Of a stretch of 64,000 bases of DNA, positions 63,332-64,000 are shown piece after piece. The number at the start of each line of letters is the position of its first letter. The stretch's first letter is position 1. Under the pieces are notes generated by a model that did not search any database, had not been told where the DNA came from, and was given only the letters and a program-made list of their open reading frames with translations. The translations under genes and the position numbers were made by a program. The stretch is from JAXMAF01 sp046350555 (GTDB lineage Bacteria; Planctomycetota; Phycisphaerae; Phycisphaerales; SM1A02), in the NCBI GenBank assembly GCA_046350555.1, contig JAXMAF010000006.1:124001-188000 (forward strand), given 5' to 3'.

Positions 63332-64000
63332 TCACTGCGCGCCGGAGCGACCAGCCGCCACGCGCGCAAGGAACTCAAGCATCGCGCCCGAGACCGCATC
63401 CGGCGACTCGACCAGCAGGCCGTGCGCCGTCCCATCGAGGACGACAAGCTCGGCGCCCTCGATGGTCCGCGCGAGCGCCTCGGATTGCGCCAGCGTCGAC
63501 AGGAGATCGTCGCGGCCGACGAGCACGAGCGTCGGAGAGCCGATCGCTCCCGCGCGGTCGCCGATGTCGCATGCGCAGACCGCCCGGCTCTGGTGCAGGA
63601 GCGCCTCGGGTGTCGGGGGGAACGGACTCTCGACGACCGACCTGATGAGGCCATCGAGTGCGCCGGGCCGGGCGAAGAAGGCCCGGGTGTAGATCCACGG
63701 CGCGGCCAGCCGCACCGCGGTCGCCGGCTCGACGAGTCGTGCGAGCTCACCCCACGACGAGATGATCGTCCGCCCGCGCTCGTCGATCCGCGTGCCGCAG
63801 GAGAGCAGCATCAGGCTGCGAACCTGCCGCGGGCGCGCCAGCGCCAGCTCCTGGGCGATCAACCCGCCCATGGAATGGCCCGCGACATGCACGGTCGGAC
63901 TAGCGCCGTCGAGGCCGATCGCGTCGAGCAGCGCCGCCGCGTCGTCGGCAAGGTCGCGGATCGAGAAGGGCGCATCGCCGCCCGACGATCGCCCCATGCC
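63332..64000 (-). CDS. Alpha/beta hydrolase, N-terminus outside window
   Basis: About 220 residues are visible. The sequence opens GMGRSSGGDAPFSIRDLADD, typical of the strand before the nucleophile elbow, so the first ~70 residues lie beyond the window. The nucleophile is S in AGHSMGG, the acid D in LVGRDDLL and the histidine in DGTAHGLL. Hydrolysis of a small ester or a C-C bond is likely; the substrate is unknown. Confidence 0.85.
   Translation of the reverse strand, partial: GMGRSSGGDAPFSIRDLADDAAALLDAIGLDGASPTVHVAGHSMGGLIAQELALARPRQVRSLMLLSCGTRIDERGRTIISSWGELARLVEPATAVRLAAPWIYTRAFFARPGALDGLIRSVVESPFPPTPEALLHQSRAVCACDIGDRAGAIGSPTLVLVGRDDLLSTLAQSEALARTIEGAELVVLDGTAHGLLVESPDAVSGAMLEFLARVAAGRSGAQ

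Noticed and set aside
1..64000. tRNA, rRNA, tmRNA, RNase P or SRP RNA genes
   Set aside because: No cloverleaf with a GGTTCGANTCC-type T-arm and none of the conserved RNA signatures were seen, though a dedicated search could still find a divergent one.

Overview
The window is high-GC bacterial DNA, most likely from a planctomycete of the class Phycisphaerae. Four things point there. Five secreted proteins end in dockerin-like calcium-binding repeats of the type D-x-N-G-D-G-x-V-D-G-A-D-L-G-x-L-L. Two operons pair an ECF-like sigma factor with a Ser/Thr kinase. KdsA implies KDO and so a Gram-negative outer membrane. DUF1573, PQQ-propeller, lamin-tail-like and thrombospondin type 3 proteins are also typical. 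This assignment is inference: no rRNA, tRNA or other phylogenetic marker RNA was seen.

Layout. 0-2 kb: end of an xdhC-like gene coupled to a MocA-like cytidylyltransferase, then a 105-bp repeat. 1.2-4.8 kb (minus): Gfo/Idh oxidoreductase, lysA, an AHSA1/SRPBCC gene and a small membrane protein. 4.9-9.3 kb: TlpA-like thioredoxin, a hypothetical, DUF1573, trpG, DUF1444. 9.4-12.6 kb: a 163-bp palindrome, then mcsB, mcsA, kdsA and a pterin dehydratase, all minus. 12.7-17.6 kb: DUF192, riboflavin synthase, PQQ-propeller lipoprotein, purH. 17.6-20 kb: 113-bp tandem repeats, a strong hairpin and an FG-GAP surface protein. 20.3-31.2 kb: two small plus-strand genes, a sigma/kinase operon, a frame-disrupted membrane gene, a second sigma/kinase pair whose kinase is badly frame-disrupted, and a secreted hypothetical. 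31.5-39.8 kb: beta-helix dockerin protein, metallophosphatase with a disrupted glycosyltransferase, Fur-like regulator divergent from ilvC, uppP, small dockerin protein. 40-46.1 kb: two inverted purine-rich repeat arrays, ligA, ThuA, PBP4. 46.1-52.4 kb: disrupted FAD/Fe-S dehydrogenase and two TlpA proteins. 52.4-64 kb: folK, cinA, two lamin-tail-like/dockerin proteins, a VapBC-type pair, pyruvate kinase, SulP, and the end of an alpha/beta hydrolase.

Most of the content is core metabolism and envelope biogenesis: lysine/peptidoglycan (lysA, uppP, PBP4), KDO, riboflavin, purine, folate, branched-chain amino acids, glycolysis and DNA ligation. It is interspersed with secreted, repeat-rich proteins. 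No phage, IS transposase, CRISPR array or classical defence island was recognised. The best candidates for undescribed biology are non-coding: the nested palindrome at 9392-9554, the three-copy 105-bp repeat, the inverted repeat arrays beside ligA, and the 113-bp tandem repeat.

Three patches (about 25.4-28.8, 35.1-36.3 and 46.7-49.75 kb) show clustered frameshifts within recognisable domains, while genes on both sides are intact. I read these as local consensus errors or, less likely, clustered pseudogenes. Annotations there are gene-level only.
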